Positions 1 through 11,740 of a DNA stretch of 64,000 nucleotides are shown one piece after another (position 1 is the first letter of the stretch; every line of letters starts with the position of its first letter). Origin of the DNA: Isoetes taiwanensis (lineage: Eukaryota > Streptophyta > Lycopodiopsida > Isoetales > Isoetaceae); contig JAJEKV010000013.1 in assembly GCA_021234155.1 (NCBI GenBank), positions 9,654,031 to 9,718,030 of the forward strand. The letters run 5' to 3'. The position numbers and the translations under genes are program-made. Under the pieces are notes generated by a model. The model searched no databases. It was not told the DNA's origin and saw only the letters and a list, made by a program, of their open reading frames with translations.

Positions 1-2044
1 GCTAATTTGGCAAACGAGATTAGGAATCTTTGTACATCCAATGGCTGAGCTTAAAGTTTTTCATGCATTATGTGAGTTAGTAGATAGTTTGGTTGTCGTT
101 GGAGTCATGATACAACGTTACAGCACCATCCGACCGTCTAGTTCAAATAAGAGGATGGAGCTTTGGCTACGCTTGCGGGATCCACCAAAGGTCTGTGAGG
201 TATCTGCACTCCAACATTGATATTATCCAGTAGCCCACGGTACCTTTCCAACACCATCACCACCACCACAGTGGTTTTCCATGTAGAAAGGGTATTCCTA
301 GCTCCTAGAATCATAATTTTTGAAAGAAAGAGTTGAAATCCACATAGGTTCCATTTGGTTGTGGTTCAACATTACCCTTTAACTACACAATCACACATAT
401 CCAACTAATTTTATCAAATAAAGTATTATAAATGAGACCTATATTCCAAATTTGAGATCAAAGTGGATAAAAATAAGGATGTTCTTGATTTTTAAATGAA
501 CCTAAGTCACATGGACTAGTTGTCAGTGGATATAGCAATATGTCTTTAATTTTTATAATTGTAGCTTTTCATATTTTTTTCTTCATTCTTTTCCACCGGT
601 TTCATGACTTGAGTATTTGGAAATGTGAATTTCCAAATGAGTATTTAAAAGTCACAACTCAAAGCCTAGATGCGAAAATCCATAGAAAATATAATTTAAC
701 AAATAACTTACTATCAATGCTAGAAACTTGAATCTAAACCCAAAGATTATGAGCATTGTTGAAATTAAGATCGATTAACATGAGGAAGTTCTTCATTTTA
801 ATAATTGTAAACCAGTAATGGTCGCAGCGGTAGTGGCCTTTCCCGATTTCTTAAAAATGAATGCTATATTCTCTTTGTGTGCTTATTTTTTTGTATGTGT
901 CTTATATCATTGTTAGCTTTCATAATATGAATCTTTCAATGGGCAACCTTGAGTATTTTTTCTTCAACGGAGGCTACATTAAAAGTACTTGTACTAGAAA
1001 TTATACGAAAAATCCAAAACTTCCAAATGAAAGCCAATAAATATTTTTCTTAGATGAATTAATTTGTCTACTACTTATATTCCAAATTTCGAGCTAAAAG
1101 TTATTGATATGATTTCAAAATGATTTGGGAACAGCCTTCTGGGAAATAGTGGTTTACAAAAAACAAAAGACAATTTTGACTCTGCCATTTCAAATGGCCC
1201 TATCTCTCTTCACAAACCTCGGATTGAGTTCCAGAGTTTTTGTGTTTTACTCTTTATCTTGTCTAAAAAAATACAAAAATAATGAAAAAAAATAAATAAA
1301 AATAAATCATGAGAACATGAGAAACATGAGAAAGCTTTGACTGGAATCGTGGATTTGCCTAAGCATAACTTTCAAGTATGTGAGCTGATGGATTTTTAGG
1401 TTTTTTTTTTTTGTGTGGTAGACTATCATATATTAACTTATAGGAAGGGTTTGGTGGAAATTTGAGTTGTTGATTTTATATGAATTATAAAATGAACACA
1501 ATGCAAATGAACTATTTTTGGTCCATTTAACTACATTGGCCAGCAAGCCAGAGTATTACTTATTTGGAGCAAAACTACTATCTTTTCTCGATATTTAGGA
1601 AAGTTTTTTGGTGTTCTGAGTGGATATCATGACTTCTATACCAGCTCCATCACCCAGTGATAAATCCTCCAGCAAGCGTTGGGACCTCAGAATTTCATTG
1701 AGTTCAATGTAACTATGTCAAACTTATGATGGAACTGCAATTTTTGCTGTTAAACAACTTCAATGTAACTATATGTGTTCAATGCTCTAAAGCTTGTTTA
1801 ATGTAATTGTGTTTTACTTGTTATAGCTTGTTAAATTTGATATGCACAAAATTGGCTTCGCTCTTTCTGTTCTAGAGTGTAGGGAGATGCCAAGTGGCAG
1901 CAGATGCTTAAGTCTTACACATAATTTGCCACCCATTTTCCATCATGTTCCAAAGATTGTGCGCATTGTCTGGAATAATGCATTTGGTAGCATGCCTATT
2001 CGACGATGTTCTTAAAAGTAGAGTGGCTAGGAACATGTTGAACT
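1..2044. other. AT-rich intergenic DNA, no gene seen
   Basis: No long or homologous open frame is visible on either strand. The open frames present are short, low-complexity and lack recognisable motifs. There are runs of A and T and no clear transposon ends. Confidence 0.6.
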
Positions 2045-2051
2045 TGATTGT

Positions 2052-2227
<176 letters not shown>

Positions 2228-2306
2228 CCTTAGTAGGATTGTTCCATCCAAGATTTTGCCTTGTAGGTCAAGCGTTTCTTTGTCCGGCCAGGCCCCTGTA
2301 TCCTCT

Positions 2307-2723
2307 TCATGAACTGCTTGTCAAACAACTTGGGGTCCGGCCTGCTTGGAAATTCTCATATCTCAGTCCATTTCTCCCAGACCGCCTCAGTGCTAAGAAT
2401 GAGGTCATATTGGTCTGAGAGAGACTCCACGGCTTTCCTTGGTGTTCTCTTCTTCTTCTCCTCTTCTTCCTCTCCTCATCATCTTCTGTCCCTCCTCCAG
2501 TAACATATGCAGATAGTTTCTCAAAGGTCTTCCACTTATCCGAGGGAGCCCTATTTCCTTTAGGATGTTTGAGGACAACCCAATGCTTTCCAAGCATTTG
2601 CAAGCGTGTATGATCCGTAGGGATAAGGGCTGCATTCACCAATGTACCAATGTCGAGCATGAAAGTATCTACAAACACCGGAATAAGCGGTAAATAGTAG
2701 CCCGGGTTTTCGAACTCTTGAAG
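2307..2723 (-). pseudogene. Unrecognised coding fragment
   Basis: The minus strand stays open from about 2723 to 2307 and reads like protein (start region ENPGYYLPLIPVFVD, then TLVNAALIPTDH). It ends in an Arg/Lys-rich and Ser-rich segment. I do not recognise the family. The frame begins inside the repeat block that starts at 2.7 kb, so its 5' part may be lost. It could be an exon of a transposon ORF or a gene relic. Confidence 0.3.
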
Positions 2724-3066
2724 TCGAAAGTCCCTTGAACGTCTAATTTTCTTTTACTTATCGGGTCTTCATTTCCTTGAGTCGAGAAAGCTCTCGCATC
2801 CTTTGATTTTTACATTTATTTTCGCTTTCGACTTCGCGAAGTGAGAAACCCCTGATCGGGGAAAATGTTAGGATGATAGGGCTTTCTCGACTTCGAGTGA
2901 GAAAGTCCCTTGAATGTTTAATTTTCTTTTTACTTCTCGGGTTTTTCGATTCGCGAAGTCGAAAGCTCGCGATCCTTGATTTTACGTGGTTACCGGCTTT
3001 TCGACCGCGAAGTCGAGAAACCCCGCTGATAATCGGCAAATGTTAGGATGGTAGGGCTTTCGACCG
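2706..3066. repeat. Tandem repeat, unit about 178 bp, two copies
   Basis: Two diverged copies follow each other. The phrase AAGTCCCTTGAA followed by TTAATTTTC-like sequence occurs near 2728 and 2905. The phrase AAATGTTAGGATG followed by ATAGGGCTTT occurs near 2861 and 3038. Each copy contains inverted words around TCGACTTCGCGAAGTCGA. Confidence 0.7.
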
Positions 3067-5279
3067 GGCGAGTCGAGAATGGAAAGAATCGAGAGTTATT
3101 TACCTTACGAGGCCGCACTTTCCGCCGCTATTGTGTTCGCGGGTGGCTACCGCCTTTGGCCGGGCGGTTGCCGGGCGTCTCCGCCGAAAGAACTCGCGAC
3201 TCTCGCTAAGCATATCTATCCTTGATCCTTTGCGGCACCTCCTTCTTCGGCACCGCAATACTTTTGCCCCTCACCGAATCGCCGACCGCCTACAACCCGT
3301 AACAGGGACGCCTTTTCCTTCAAATCTTCCCTCGAGACTTCCACCGAACAACTCACCGGCCGACTGCTAAAAGGTATGACATCCGCGCAGCATTGGATGC
3401 GCAATAGGATGTCGCACCATCGAGTTCGGAATCTCCAAAGATGTGTTTGGATTAAATTCCCTCAGCGGTTGAACAAGGCGCATCTCCCGTGCAAACCTTC
3501 AAATGCCTAATGTCCAAGCAGCCGGCTTGTGTGATATTCCCAACGGATATACCGAGCCGGTAAGCTCCATTTTCTCAGCCCCTCTCAGAAATCTCGATCC
3601 GATCATCGGATCCATTATTGGGGAGTCGACCATATCTTCGTCTCCTTTCGCCATCCGATTCCTCCCGTGTGGTGTCATCTTCCCCATCTTTGTTTTTGGT
3701 GGACTTTTTGTGTATGAACCACAACTTCATTCCCCAATCGCTGCAGTGTTGTAGAGTCTTCAAGACAAGAGAAGTGAAGCTCCCCCAGATTGAAGCGCTT
3801 TTTCCCCGACTCGAAATCTCCATTCCAAGCTCCCTCGATGTTAGGGTTCCGCCTCCTTCATCCCTTCCGCATCCTTCCACCCTGTTCTCGACAATTTAAA
3901 GGCTGCCTTTTTCGGGTGCCCTTCGCCTTTGCTCATGGAAGAGTGAGAATAATTTGAAACCGCTAATTTTTGGTGTGATAGAACTTACTCTTCCGGCGGC
4001 GCCCTCGACATGTAGTGTTAAATGCTTGAACTGGCGCCGAGGGGAGAGCACAACACCGATTTTCTTGTACTTGTCTCAGGAGCTCTTCTTGTCCCTTTGG
4101 TGGAGAAAGCATCTTTCTCCTTCCCACTTGTTGATACCTCGACATACCACCAAGAATCTGCGGGTGTGTCAAGAAGCTCGTCTCCAAATCCCTCGATGAT
4201 CGAAGAAGCGAAGTTCGCTGATCACTAGTGAGTCCGAGGTGAATGCCGCAAGAAGAAAGGATGGATCGGGCTTAAGGTATTCCGACAAAAGAAAAACCTC
4301 AGAGCTCACCTGGGGTGTTAGTCTTCTTCTTCTTTGCCGCTAGAACTAGCATCCTCCGGCCTAAGCTTTGGACGGAGTCGCCATGTTCAGATGCCCTCTC
4401 ATCCTCTTCCCCGACGGACCCTCTCAGAATTAAGTTTCCTCCGCGTTGTGTGAGTTTTAGGACTGCATGTAAAAAAGATCGCGTGTTCTTTATTTGAATT
4501 TAAGGACATGCAATCATTTATGAAAAAAGCGGGCTATGGGTACAAAGACGGCCGGCTTTAGCTCGCCCAAACACTATTTCAAATTTAATCACATCAAGGG
4601 ACTTAGTGAGCGGAGCGTAGTTTATCTTCAACTGCGGCATTGGCTACCTCGAAGTTCGAGGGGAGCATCGACCGTAGTTTACTTCCGGAATGGCGCCCGC
4701 TGATGCGGTAAGCCGCTAACGCGCTTTGCATATGTGTGTTTTTTCCGACGTAGCGTCCCTATTGCAAGCCGATTGATTTGATCGATGAGCACGGAGCTAA
4801 GGTAGGAAGCGGAGAGGAGCTGCCGACACGGGAACTCTACCTTTGCTGCGCCATGGGAAGGGGATATGCGAATCGCAGTTGATACAAGTATTAGATGCGA
4901 ATACACTCTTGATGAGACCAGAAGCGGAAGAAGAAAAAGACTCTAGGTGAGGCCGCGGGATCCGTGATACCTGGGGCCCAAGGAATTACTGCGTGAAGAG
5001 GTGAGTTTGAGAGATGCCTATGTTATTTCGCTTGTACAGAACGTCTTCGCCTGCGTGTTTAAATAATGGAACTGCTGATAAGTCGACGGATTCATTGTTT
5101 CCTTGTCCGGCATTTTTCAGCTTCGAGAGATGATTTACTCTGGGTTGAGAGATGCTCGGCAAAGGAAACAATGGATCGGGTAAGAAAAGAACAGCCTTTT
5201 TAGATGTCTTTTTTATGGAGTGTTTTCTTGGAATGTTGTACATAGATCGAGGCTAGGTCTAAGGCCCGGAGATGCGGGT

Positions 5280-6540
5280 TCAAATGCATCCTCTTGTAGT
5301 TAGTCGGAGGGGCCTCCACCCAGTCCCAACCACTCCTCTTCAAATATTCGAGGAAGATGGTTCGAAGGAGAGTGGCTCGCATTGTGCTAGAGGCACTTGG
5401 GACTAAAAACGGGGAGAATGCAAAGGCAAAGAGGTTGTAGAGAATGCAAGCCTGGCTTCCTCGGCTGTGGTTTCCCAGTCGCGTTGGTTAGTAGAGGCCT
5501 GGGCAACCGGTGCCCTCCCTTCACAATATTCTAATTTAAGATGGTTCGGGGAGAGTGACTGACCGGGTCGAGGCCAATCGCTACCATACACGAGAATTGG
5601 TTGGCTAAGGGATTTCTAACTTGCAAGTTAGAATGCATTAGTTGGCCGGTCTACATTCTCGACGCCAAGTCGAGAATGCCTTGGCCATCCGAACTCCTAG
5701 CAAGGCCAATGTGAGTGCTTAGGCTGGTTAAGGCATTCCCCGGGACGCCAAAGGCGAGAATGCATACAAAGAAGCTCTATGGTTTCCCTCGGTTAGTTGC
5801 AGTAGGCCTCCACTCACCCCAGCCCCTCCCCCTTCGAGCATATTCGCCAAAGATGGTTCAAGGGAGAGTGGCTCGACGGGTAGAGGCCACCGCACCACAC
5901 AATGAGAGAATTGGGTTAGAGGATTCTCGACTAAGCGAAGCCCAGAATGCGATGTTAGTTGGTGTCTACATTCTCGACCGCAAGTCGAGAATGCCTTAGC
6001 CATCGGAGAACCCGGATGGTACAATGGAGTGCCTTGGGTAAGGCATTCCCGACTCTTGAGCCGAGAATGCATACAAACTCTCGGGTTTCCCGTGGGTTAG
6101 TTGTAGAGGCCTCCACTAATCGAGCCCATCCCCTTCGCAATATTCGACTAAAAATGGTTCAAGGAGACGGTCTTTGATTGGGTAGAGGCCACCGCCACCA
6201 CACAATAAGTGAGAATTGGGTTGCTAAGAGTTGGCTCGGCAGACAAATAAAACCACTTCCTTCGCAATGTCCGAGGAAGATAGAAGGAGAGTGGTTAAGA
6301 TCGTCGCAGCCAGCTCTAGAGTGCACTAGAGCTGCGTTTCTCGACTCACGAGGCCGCAGAAAGCGCCGACCACACTCGTGTGGTTATCGCCGAGGCCTCC
6401 ACCACGGCCGGGAAGTCCTCTTCGCAATATTCGGCGAGCATGGGTTCGAGGCGAGTGGCTCGGGCCCGGGTGGAGGCACCTCTTGACTGCATGTGCGGGC
6501 CATTGGCAGTGAGATGACATTCTCACCACGAAGTCGAAGG
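5280..6540. repeat. Satellite-like tandem array, unit about 300 bp
   Basis: At least four diverged units can be aligned by eye using the phrase GAGGCCTCCAC (near 5308, 5805, 6108, 6391, with a variant near 5490) and the phrase AATATTCGxxxAAxATGGTTC. Units at 5655 and 5970 carry the same short dyad, ATTCTCGAC then 5 nt then GTCGAGAAT, exactly 315 bp apart. Related dyads lie at about 5736 and 6045. Confidence 0.7.
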
Positions 6541-7689
6541 TCAGCAATGAAGCTTTAAAGAATGTGAAGACATTGGGTAGTCGTGGTGTATATCGAATGA
6601 AGTCGAGAATCCACCGCCAGCCCGAGTGTAAAATTCCCTCTTCGCCATACCATGAGAAGTTCTCGATTCATGAAGTCGAAGAACGCCTGCATTTCTGGAC
6701 CGTTGGCAAGTGTGAAGTATTCTCAACTCGCCACTTTCCGCATGTCTCAGAAAGGGAGGATATGCCGTGAGTTAGAAATGGAGATTCTGCGGAAGCAATT
6801 CCTATTCTTAGTTCTTCGGGAGAAAGACATTCTAGTTATGTTCGTTAATGCTCTCGCAATATCTTACTCCTAACACCAGCCTCTCGATGATTTCTATCTC
6901 GGTTGCTTGCTACTACTCTAACCACTATTCTCACTTGTGCCTCGCATAAATGTATTCAATTCAACCACAAGCAAGAAAAAGATAACAAAAACGTAAAACA
7001 ATACAAAGGGAAAACAGATAACGAGAGAGATTAGTGAGATTAATGAGAAAAACAGAGAACAATGGAGACAAATGAGATTAATGAGAAATCGAGAAGAAAA
7101 GACAGAGAAATGAGATTAAAAAAGGGTATGATATTACAAAACATACCCGGAAGATTTGTCGGATGAGGAGGAGGCTTCCGGTTCGCTTCCATGTGGGTAT
7201 AGTCGTCGCAAAGCGTGAATAAGGATTTGTCGGGCCCAGAATTGTATCAGGGATTAATAAGAGCCTCTAACAACGTAATATAAGTAAAATGCACTAAAGG
7301 ACTTACGTAAAACTAAAAAGCAAAGACTAAAAAGGGCCTCACTTTCTTCTCGAAGTGTAACGCCGAACACTCAATCTGGAGAATTTGCGGCGGAAGCTGC
7401 CCCTGATCCGCCGACCAAGCCGCTATCATAAGATGGCCTTGGAATTACTTTCGGTTCGATCGATCGCCGATCGAAAAAGCGGGCGCTTAAAGAGTGATCG
7501 AGAAAACAGGGGAGGAAGAATGGTGGGGGAGAGGAAGAGGGCGATTAGCATTGGGCCGCACCACCGAACCCTAAAAAGTGCAATAATAAACTTACACGCG
7601 TGGGCCATGCCCTCCATGACGTGGCGGTCTTGATTCTTTGATATGGCCACGCCAGACCAACAAGAGGCGCCACGCACGTGGCCATGACA

Positions 7690-7940
7690 AGATATGAAAG
7701 GTTAGGTTATATGTTTATATATGTTATCTTATGTATTTAATATGGTTTCAATGGTTGAATAGTTTCAATGGTTATATATGGTTACAATGTTTACATATGG
7801 TTTAGAATGAGTATGGTTGTATGCTTTAATATGGTTATATGATTTTAGTTAATATGGTTGTATGATTTAATATGGTTATATTTAATATGTTTGTATGGTT
7901 TTATATGGTTCATATGGTCATATTTGTGGTGTTTGGGGCT
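7690..7940. repeat. Degenerate ATATGGTT-type short repeat
   Basis: Irregular repetition of ATATGGTT, AATATGGTTAT and related words over about 250 bp. No coding signal. It sits immediately upstream of the DUF7869-like ORF. Confidence 0.7.
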
Positions 7941-7969
7941 ATATGGTTTTAATGTGAGCTTTTTCATTG

Positions 7970-10858
7970 GGGGAGCATGTGAGATGAGTAAAATGGAGCC
8001 AAGGAAGTCCGCCAGAGGCCATTGCCCTAGGCTCCAATGGAGGAAGATGGGTTGCCTTTTGTTGCACCCTTGCAACCAGACGGTATTTGCAGAGGGCATA
8101 ATAACTGCAGTTGATCCATTGGCATTGTGAAGCTTCTTATCGAAGTTGATACAATCATGTCCCAGGGAAGCTCTAGTGATTGCATTGTGTGCTCTGGGTC
8201 TCTTTGGAGTCCCAAGCTCAGTTGAGATGGCCAATTAGATATATTACACACAAGAATGGTGATACTCTAGAATGCCCCATTGAACTACACACCCCAAGGC
8301 CCACCCAAGGCCATGTGGAAGATTTGGTGGTCGATGAGCATCCTTTGATCACAAGGAAGAGACACTATGTCTTTCATAAAAGGCAGCCAAGGGTGCCCAA
8401 GAGGCCTAGAAGTGACAAATATTTAGAAAGGATGGAAAGTATGGCACCAACCGAGAGAAAACCCGAGGCAATTAGGGGACAAGAGTGTTGCAACCTAGAT
8501 TGCACAAAGGCAAGACAATGTGGATGACCTCGATGAGGATAAGGTCCCAATACATTGGACAGCTTCAAAAAGATAGGATTAATTTCATTTACTCCTTGTA
8601 TAGGAATTCCGGCTATGATGAAAACACAGATCGGCTACTATATCAATTGAGGGGCATGAAGGTATGTATGAGAGCATTGAGATGGATTCTTGGGGTGAGC
8701 AAGTCTTCATTTTACGACATCGAGCAAAGTTAGAAAAGGGCACGATTTGTTCCAACATGGTAATGCACTCACTTTGAAACCTAGAGCAAATACTCTAAAG
8801 GCCATTGCAGGTCTTGAGAGCTTTGTGAGATACATGTCTCAATCTATGCCCCACAAGTCGAAGGTGAACGAGCACGGTGTGCGTAGTGGTGCAAAGAGTG
8901 TTGCCACAACACTATATCCAAAAGGAGTGCCTTAAAGAGGTCAACTCCATCCTAGAAACTACTTTTGGAGGTAGGCCTCTTTCTCAATCACATTTCAGCA
9001 AGTTATGGAGCACTCACTTCGGGACGTGAGTGTCCTACAACACATGCCATTCTCAAAGTGCAACACTTGCATTCAACTCAAGGATACACTTGCATCAACC
9101 GCAATAGAGAAAGAAAGAATGGCAATTAGGGGAGCAATTTGGAGATCACCAAAGGGACCAAATATCATGTAGAGGCGGTTGTATTGGCAAGTGGAGAACA
9201 TTTTTCGAGATCTGTGGGACAAATTTTTGTGTATAATTCATGATAAGATGGACCAACACAAGACTTTCTTGCCAAAGCTAGATCCTTTACCCAAGCGTTG
9301 TCAAAACGCCGATGAAAGAAAGTAAGTCCGGGCGGGTGTATTAACACATGGTCATGGAACCGAACATATGGTCATTTTGTGCTTGATCTATGGAGAGATG
9401 ATCCAAACTTCCATGTGAGCTCTATTTTCAAGTGCCCGAGAACACTAGAGAAAGGATCGATAGAAGGGAGGAGGTATTCCCCTTCAAGCACCCATTTTGA
9501 GGCTTTGATGGATGATCAACCGCTTTGTTACCAAAGGCAGATAAAAAAGCTCACATCCAAGGTGTCTAGTGAATCAAGGAGGACTTGGGATGATTTCCCC
9601 TTACTTGAGAAATCACCGCCACGAGGAGCTATGTGTTGGTTGGACAACTGTTGGAAAGAAAACAAGAATAGATGGATGTTTGGGGCAATGTCATACTTGA
9701 CAAAGAATGGGGAGTATTCAAAGTTGTGAAAGTGGGATTCATGATGGTTGGGCATACGCATGATGATATAGATGGATTCTTTGGAACTTTCTCCACCAAG
9801 CTCAAGAGAGAAAACGTGACCACTCTCCCTGAACTAATGGATGTGTTTGAGAGCTGCATTGACCCCAACCCAATGGCTTTCTTGATGGATGAGGTTGCGC
9901 ATTGGAAATCATTTGTAGAAGGATACTTGCTAGATGGTAAGGACCAGTTGACAGACACACAAAGCCACTTGGGTTCAAGTTTTGGGTTAGGGATGGAATA
10001 CCAATCATGCAATATAAGTGGAGACCGGTGACAAGTTGTGGATGCCCTGTACAAGGTATCAAGTTGTGGCAAAAGGGTCTTTCTTTGGTGAAGTTCTCAT
10101 TCCTAAAGGGCAGCCAAAACCACTACCTCCCTTCAAGGCAGTCAAAGACTCTAGCCAACCGGTGAAGGGCATCAAGGATTACATAACGCCTTTGGGATGA
10201 TGTTGAAATGGAAAGCACACCTCCACTCTTAAGAAAAATCAAATGGACTCCCCTAATCAAGTCTTTGGGAGAAAGTTGTGACATGCTTAGAAACCCGAGC
10301 GACCATGTGGGAGGGAGCTAAGAGACGGGTTCTTGCCTGAGTCAAGATGGGAGGGTTCTCAAGGTGCAAGCATGTCTAAGAATGTTCACTTGGGTCCCAA
10401 CAAGGGTTCCAAGTGGTTTGTGGGAAGTAAGGCCTCAAAGCCGAAGTGGTTTGATCCCCGAGTGGGATCCCTTTGAGGACATCAAGGAAGGATACTTTGT
10501 GCTAGTAAGGCCCTGATGATGAGGACTGCCCAATATGGTTGGGGGTGGCACTCTCCTCGATGTAACCACCACTATGCCCGATGGAGAGGAGTTGCGCCCC
10601 GGATTCCAAATTCAATATTGGGAGCCCATTGGGAGACACAAGAAGGGCAACTTGAAGGAGCAATACACTGACTGCTGGGAGAAGAAGTGGAGGGCAAATT
10701 ATGCTGACCCTCAAAGGAGGGAATTGGTGGAGTGTGTGGTATGGTCATATCCAAGTTCTCACATTGCAAAAGACAACACACACAAGATCCCAAGAAGGGA
10801 GATGGACAAGGCCATGAGCAACCTCCATGCTATATCATTGTATGAGGGTACATAATAT
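7970..10858 (+). pseudogene. DUF7869-type ORF, decayed (possible mobile element)
   Basis: Several plus-strand frames together give the order seen in a large eukaryotic family annotated DUF7869. An N-terminal part carries a Cys-Cys-x(3)-Cys motif (RGQECCNLDC, near 8480). A segment with VCMRALRWILGVSKSSF follows (near 8660-8720). The hallmark LDNCWKENKN lies near 9640 and VGHTHDDIDGFF near 9745-9785. A C-terminal part begins near 10480 with EGYFVLVR. The frame shifts near 8.53, 9.72 and 10.5 kb, and stops lie between segments, so it is not translatable as it stands. Members are multi-copy and mobile-element-like, but their activity is not established. The family assignment is from recognition of these motifs, not from a search. 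Confidence 0.6.
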
Positions 10859-11052
10859 TGAGAAGTTTGAAAACTTTCTCAACTAGTGGTTTGTAAAATT
10901 TATGAGGAAAACAAGTAACCCAATTCTATGTGTGTCATGTGTAATTCTATTCAAGCAATCAATTCTAAATTTCTTTTATGGTGTGTGAGTCCCATTTTCA
11001 GTCCGGAGTCCCAAAATTCAAGATTTGTCCCACTTTAATTAAATACTACTTT

Positions 11053-11183
11053 CTATCTATCTACCTACCTACCTACCTACCTACCTACCTACCTACCTAC
11101 CTACCTATCTATCTATCCATCCATCTATCCATCTATCCATCTATCTATCTATCTATCTATCTGTCTGTCTGTTTATCTATCTA
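11053..11183. repeat. Compound CTAT/CTAC/CCAT/CTGT microsatellite
   Basis: A tetranucleotide tract that changes unit along its length: CTAT, then about ten CTAC, then CTAT and CCAT mixtures, then CTAT and CTGT. This is what stepwise mutation of one ancestral (CTAT)n tract would leave. Confidence 0.95.
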
Positions 11184-11740
11184 GGAAGAAAAATACTCTA
11201 GATAGCTCCTACTTTACTTATATAAACGTTTTAATAATCTCAAGTGAAGGGATAAAGCGAATTAGAGAAATTTGAAGGTAATTAAAGATGTATTTGGACA
11301 AAAATATAGTGTAGGATAACAATGGTTGGAATGCCAGTTTTATTATAGCGGATGATTCTCTTCGAATAATAGTTTCCACCTTCACCCATTGTGATCTTAA
11401 ATGTATTACAAATGTATCTTTGTGAAGCTCAATAGTTAAGCAGTTCTGACTCCATATCTAGAGCCAACTTATGTTAGGTCATACAAGTCAAAAGATATTG
11501 ATGGCTTGAGAGTTGAATCTTTCAAATCTCTTGGTTGAGCAAACAAATGCAAACCATATCATCCACATTTAACTTGTTCAGAAATCTCAACATATTATAT
11601 TGTATATCACTCATATCTAATGCATTATCATTTTCTGTTTGATAACTTATTTTGTCGATGGAATTTGTTTGAGGAGCCCTCACATCGACACCTAGTAAGA
11701 AGAAAAAAAAATTAAGAATAGAATAGAATATAATAGATTT

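Larger units (their letters stand above)
2700..7680. other. CpG/TCGAG-rich block, composition unlike the rest
   Basis: This 5-kb block is visibly richer in G+C and CpG than its AT-rich flanks. It is packed with words such as TCGAGAA and CTTCGAAG. It contains two tandem-repeat families (2.7-3.1 kb and 5.3-6.5 kb). None of the open frames I looked at has a recognisable domain. Between 6.87 and 7.68 kb nothing further is recognisable. Confidence 0.6.

Noticed and set aside
10978-11184. Frame with Tyr-Leu-Pro-Thr repeats
   Set aside because: By-product of the CTAC/CTAT microsatellite.
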